DNA of 7,933 nt from Butyrivibrio sp. UBA3740 (GTDB taxonomy: Bacteria > Bacillota > Clostridia > Lachnospirales > Lachnospiraceae): assembly GCA_002372465.1 (NCBI GenBank), contig DFGW01000130.1, forward strand, positions 1 to 7,933, written 5' to 3'. Of this stretch, positions 6,514-7,933 are shown piece after piece; within the stretch, counting starts at the first letter, position 1, and every line of letters begins with the position of its first letter. Under the pieces are notes generated by a model. The model saw only the letters and a program-made list of their open reading frames with translations. It was not told the origin of the DNA and did no database searches. The position numbers and the translations under genes are program-made.

Positions 6514-7200
6514 ACAAGCCTCCAATACTTTCGCCCGGTGCTGATTAAAGAAATCAGCCAAAACGCCTTCGGAAATGCACTTGTCAATAGCTTTTGAAAT
6601 TGCAGCTTTTACAGCAGCCTTTTTATCCGCTGTTTCTTTTGGTATCTCTCTAATATATTGTCTCACAAGTGAAACAAAATTGGAATAATGTTTTAAGGTT
6701 TCACATGCTTCCATTATCTCGCAGTTATGGCCTTTGTTAATGTTCAGTGCAGTAACAATAAGTTCAAGATCAGGATCCTTTACACCTTTTTCGAACTGTT
6801 CTGAAAGACGATAGACCTCCCTGTCACCCATGGGGACAGTCCCATTGTAAAAGACATAAAATCTCGGAGCCGGGATTTTAATCGGCTTACTGCTGTATAC
6901 ATCTTCTTCAGAGGTTATGGTTTTCAGTAAAGTTGCCACATAGAAAAGATCTCTAAGAGGCATGTTTGAACAAGGCGTCGATTGGTGTTCGAAGAGGTTT
7001 AGTTCATAATCCAGAATGAAGGATATATCGTTTTTCACCTTCATAAATGTGCTCTCTCCGATAGTGTTGATGATGACATCGTCTTCGTTTTCGTAGGTAG
7101 TACTGTTAAGGGCATTATACAACTTAAGCAACTCCCGCTTATTGTTGAATAACATCCTAAAGACAGTGTCTTTGTAATTCTCATTTTCAATTTCTGACAA
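6322..7200 (-). CDS. Rpn family recombination-promoting nuclease / PD-(D/E)XK 'putative transposase'
   Basis: This 292-residue protein belongs to the Rpn-like PD-(D/E)XK group. Members studied in E. coli are DNA endonucleases that raise recombination, and rpn genes have been linked to phage defence. The N-terminal half holds the fold: D-T-V-F-R-M-L-F near 11-18, Asp58 in KNDISF, and Glu71-x-Gln73 in FEHQST, the expected D...E-x-Q active site at normal spacing, followed by NMPLRDLFY (79-87) and the conserved RFYVFYNG strand (113-120). The C-terminal 60 residues are charged and helical, as usual. The only start after the in-frame TAA (7206-7204) and before the fold begins is TTG 7200, with GGGAGG (7217-7212) 11 bases upstream. 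The gene is convergent with the GH25 gene, and its flanks show no obvious terminal inverted repeats or target duplications. All catalytic residues appear intact. An internal start may add a second product (see 6322-6513). Confidence 0.85.
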   Translation of the reverse strand: MSEIENENYKDTVFRMLFNNKRELLKLYNALNSTTYENEDDVIINTIGESTFMKVKNDISFILDYELNLFEHQSTPCSNMPLRDLFYVATLLKTITSEEDVYSSKPIKIPAPRFYVFYNGTVPMGDREVYRLSEQFEKGVKDPDLELIVTALNINKGHNCEIMEACETLKHYSNFVSLVRQYIREIPKETADKKAAVKAAISKAIDKCISEGVLADFFNQHRAKVLEACMWDYNEQLHEKTIKKESFEDGFDSGFDKAKLTIFNNLLDKGFSESEARELTSVSKEKLEKISM

Positions 7201-7211
7201 TAGTTAATAAT

Positions 7212-7217
7212 CCTCCC
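7212..7217 (-). promoter_or_regulatory. Ribosome binding site for the Rpn gene TTG start
   Basis: Read on the minus strand, GGGAGG lies 11 bases upstream of TTG 7200. The spacing is on the long side, but no ATG or GTG is better placed, and the in-frame TAA at 7206-7204 rules out a start further upstream. Confidence 0.6.
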
Positions 7218-7347
7218 GTTAATTAAATACTTGTGCTAAAGGAATCACTTAGGCTGAATTGCCTTTAGAAAATCCATTAGAATGTGCATGAACAAAGCAC
7301 GATGCTGATCAGAACAATCAGCAGAGGTTAATTTACCATAAAATGAT

Positions 7348-7490
7348 GTCTGTGTAAAGAAGTCAGACGCCTATGTGTTGAAATTATATTACACAATTCT
7401 GCGTCTAATAATTATAGATTTTTCACGAAAAGTTTATATAATTTTTATAAAGACAAATTCTATTTCAGATGATAAAATTAGACGCTTTTT
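7348..7490 (+). promoter_or_regulatory. Attenuator-like set of mutually exclusive stems before the last gene
   Basis: Four segments can pair in series: GTCTG (7348-7352), CAGACGC (7364-7370), GCGTCTAAT (7401-7409) and ATTAGACGC (7477-7485). Segment 2 can pair with 1 or 3, and segment 3 with 2 or 4. Segment 2-3 pairing is helped by an inner TGTGT (7374-7378)/ACACA (7391-7395) stem. Segment 4 is followed directly by TTTTT (7486-7490), so the 3-4 stem has terminator-like form but with a 67-base loop. If transcription instead starts near 7449, only segment 4 is in the RNA and the repeats would more likely be DNA operator sites. Confidence 0.25.
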
Positions 7491-7506
7491 AGTGATTTTG
7501 TATTTC

Positions 7507-7512
7507 AGGAGG
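7507..7512 (+). promoter_or_regulatory. Ribosome binding site for the gene at 7521
   Basis: AGGAGG lies eight bases before ATG 7521, close to ideal. The context GGAGGAAATAT is also found just before the GH25 gene start (GGAGGAAATATG at 2242-2253). Confidence 0.75.
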
Positions 7513-7520
7513 AAATATAG

Positions 7521-7933
7521 ATGTTAAAGAAACGAGTAATAGCAGCACTTATGGCAATTTCAATAATGGCTTCCAATGCAGGGACAATGACATCATACGC
7601 CGGTAGTGTTGATGATGATACTATCATCTTTTTTGATGAGGACAATGAATCGGATACAGAAAACGGAACTGAGACAGGAAACGGGGCTGCAACAGGGAAT
7701 TCTTCCAAGACCGAAGAGGAGAAGGCTTCGCAAGGCATGCCTGAAGATGATGAGGTGGATACTTCAGAAGAGCCTGAGCTTGAGGAAAAAGAAGAAGTCT
7801 CCAGTGAAACTACAGATGATTCAGAATTGGAAGATGAAGAATTATTAATTGAACCTTCTGAAGAAATCGAAGATGAAGTTTTAGATGAAAAGGAATTGTT
7901 GGATGATTCAAAGGATATTGCTGATAAAATCAG
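7521..7933 (+). CDS. Secreted protein with acidic N-terminal region, 3' end beyond the window
   Basis: The frame is open from ATG 7521 to the edge of the window (137 codons), so the gene is cut off and its main domain is not seen. It opens with MLKKRVIAALMAISIMA, a Sec signal peptide with a basic start, hydrophobic core and probable cleavage after S-Y-A at residue 27. The rest is strongly acidic: runs of Asp, Glu, Ser and Thr (DDDT, DEDNES, EEPELEEKEE, SEEIEDEV) with almost no aromatic residues after position 38. This repeats the plan of the GH25 gene's N-terminus, so it may be another exported cell-surface or wall-active protein with the same linker type, perhaps a paralogue. That is inference: low-complexity acidic linkers are common and no catalytic domain is visible. 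A strong AGGAGG fixes the start. The overlapping reading frames on both strands are by-products of the biased composition. Confidence 0.8.
   Translation, partial: MLKKRVIAALMAISIMASNAGTMTSYAGSVDDDTIIFFDEDNESDTENGTETGNGAATGNSSKTEEEKASQGMPEDDEVDTSEEPELEEKEEVSSETTDDSELEDEELLIEPSEEIEDEVLDEKELLDDSKDIADKI

Larger units (their letters stand above)
7201..7520. other. AT-rich intergenic region rich in inverted repeats, between divergent genes
   Basis: No gene is visible in these 320 bases, which must hold the promoters of both the Rpn gene and the gene at 7521. Inverted repeats: CTAAAGG 7236-7242 with CCTTTAG 7262-7268; TGCTGAT 7303-7309 with ATCAGCA 7317-7323; GTCTG 7348-7352 with CAGAC 7364-7368; AGACGC 7365-7370 with GCGTCT 7401-7406; and GCGTCTAAT 7401-7409 with ATTAGACGC 7477-7485. 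A TATAAT at 7437-7442 could be a -10 box for the plus-strand gene, with only a weak TTATAG -35 at 7413-7418. A minus-strand TATAAT (7388-7383) could be the -10 box of the Rpn gene, also with a weak -35. Promoter assignments here are tentative. Confidence 0.6.

Noticed and set aside
6258..6597. Two overlapping open frames covering the end of the Rpn gene
   Set aside because: Both are out-of-frame readings of the Rpn C-terminal coding region and the adjoining hairpin, with no ribosome sites of note.
6306..7260. Rpn gene as a complete insertion sequence
   Set aside because: No terminal inverted repeats or target-site duplication could be found by eye, and Rpn proteins are nucleases rather than proven IS transposases.
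7302..7331. Nine-codon leader peptide (M-L-I-R-T-I-S-R-G) ahead of the attenuator-like stems
   Set aside because: There is no ribosome site before the ATG and no run of a single regulatory amino acid.
7505..7848. Open frames on both strands overlapping the last gene (minus 7505-7738, plus 7606-7848)
   Set aside because: The real frame from ATG 7521 has a strong ribosome site and a signal peptide; the others are products of the acidic codon bias.

Overview
The window looks like a chromosomal segment of a low-to-moderate G+C Gram-positive anaerobe of the Clostridia, most likely Lachnospiraceae (for example Butyrivibrio- or Eubacterium-like). This is inferred from strong GGAGG ribosome sites, heavy use of ATA/AGA/AGG codons, a very large secreted modular GH25 protein with InlB-type and Ig-like repeats, and an Rpn/PD-(D/E)XK 'transposase' gene of the type abundant in that family. 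No taxonomic marker gene is present.

Layout. Bases 1-253 hold two full copies and a 22-base third copy of a ~116-bp tandem repeat. Each full copy can fold into two hairpins built on CATGCC/GGCATG arms, some followed by T tracts. The third copy ends inside a promoter for a two-gene unit: a CobD-type PLP enzyme (best start TTG 325, not one of the upstream ATGs) and a Cof-type HAD phosphatase that overlaps it by 22 bases. After a 43-base gap comes a 1329-residue secreted protein (2251-6240): signal peptide, acidic linker, uncharacterised aromatic-rich segment, GH25 muramidase with all four key acidic residues, two InlB B-type repeats, a BIG2 domain, then seven divergent Ig-like repeats and no recognisable wall anchor.

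A hairpin at 6271-6305 separates this gene from a convergent Rpn-family nuclease gene (6322-7200, minus strand, TTG start). The Rpn gene carries a well-placed internal Shine-Dalgarno and in-frame ATG that could yield a 63-residue C-terminal protein, recalling the intragenic antitoxins described for E. coli rpn genes. A 320-base AT-rich intergenic region full of inverted repeats follows. One set, an AGACGC/GCGTCT family ending in TTTTT, can be drawn as mutually exclusive stems. The window ends inside a second secreted protein (7521 onward) with a signal peptide and an acidic N-terminal stretch like those of the large GH25 protein.

How the genes fit together. CobD plus HAD look like one translationally coupled metabolic unit; cobalamin side-chain precursor synthesis is the family role of CobD, but no other cobalamin gene is visible. 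The two exported proteins probably act at or outside the cell envelope and share their N-terminal plan. The Rpn gene between them is in the opposite orientation and looks like an accessory insertion. I see no clearly new multi-gene system. The best leads are the possible intragenic RpnS-like product, the tandem hairpin repeat that abuts a promoter, and the leader upstream of the last gene.
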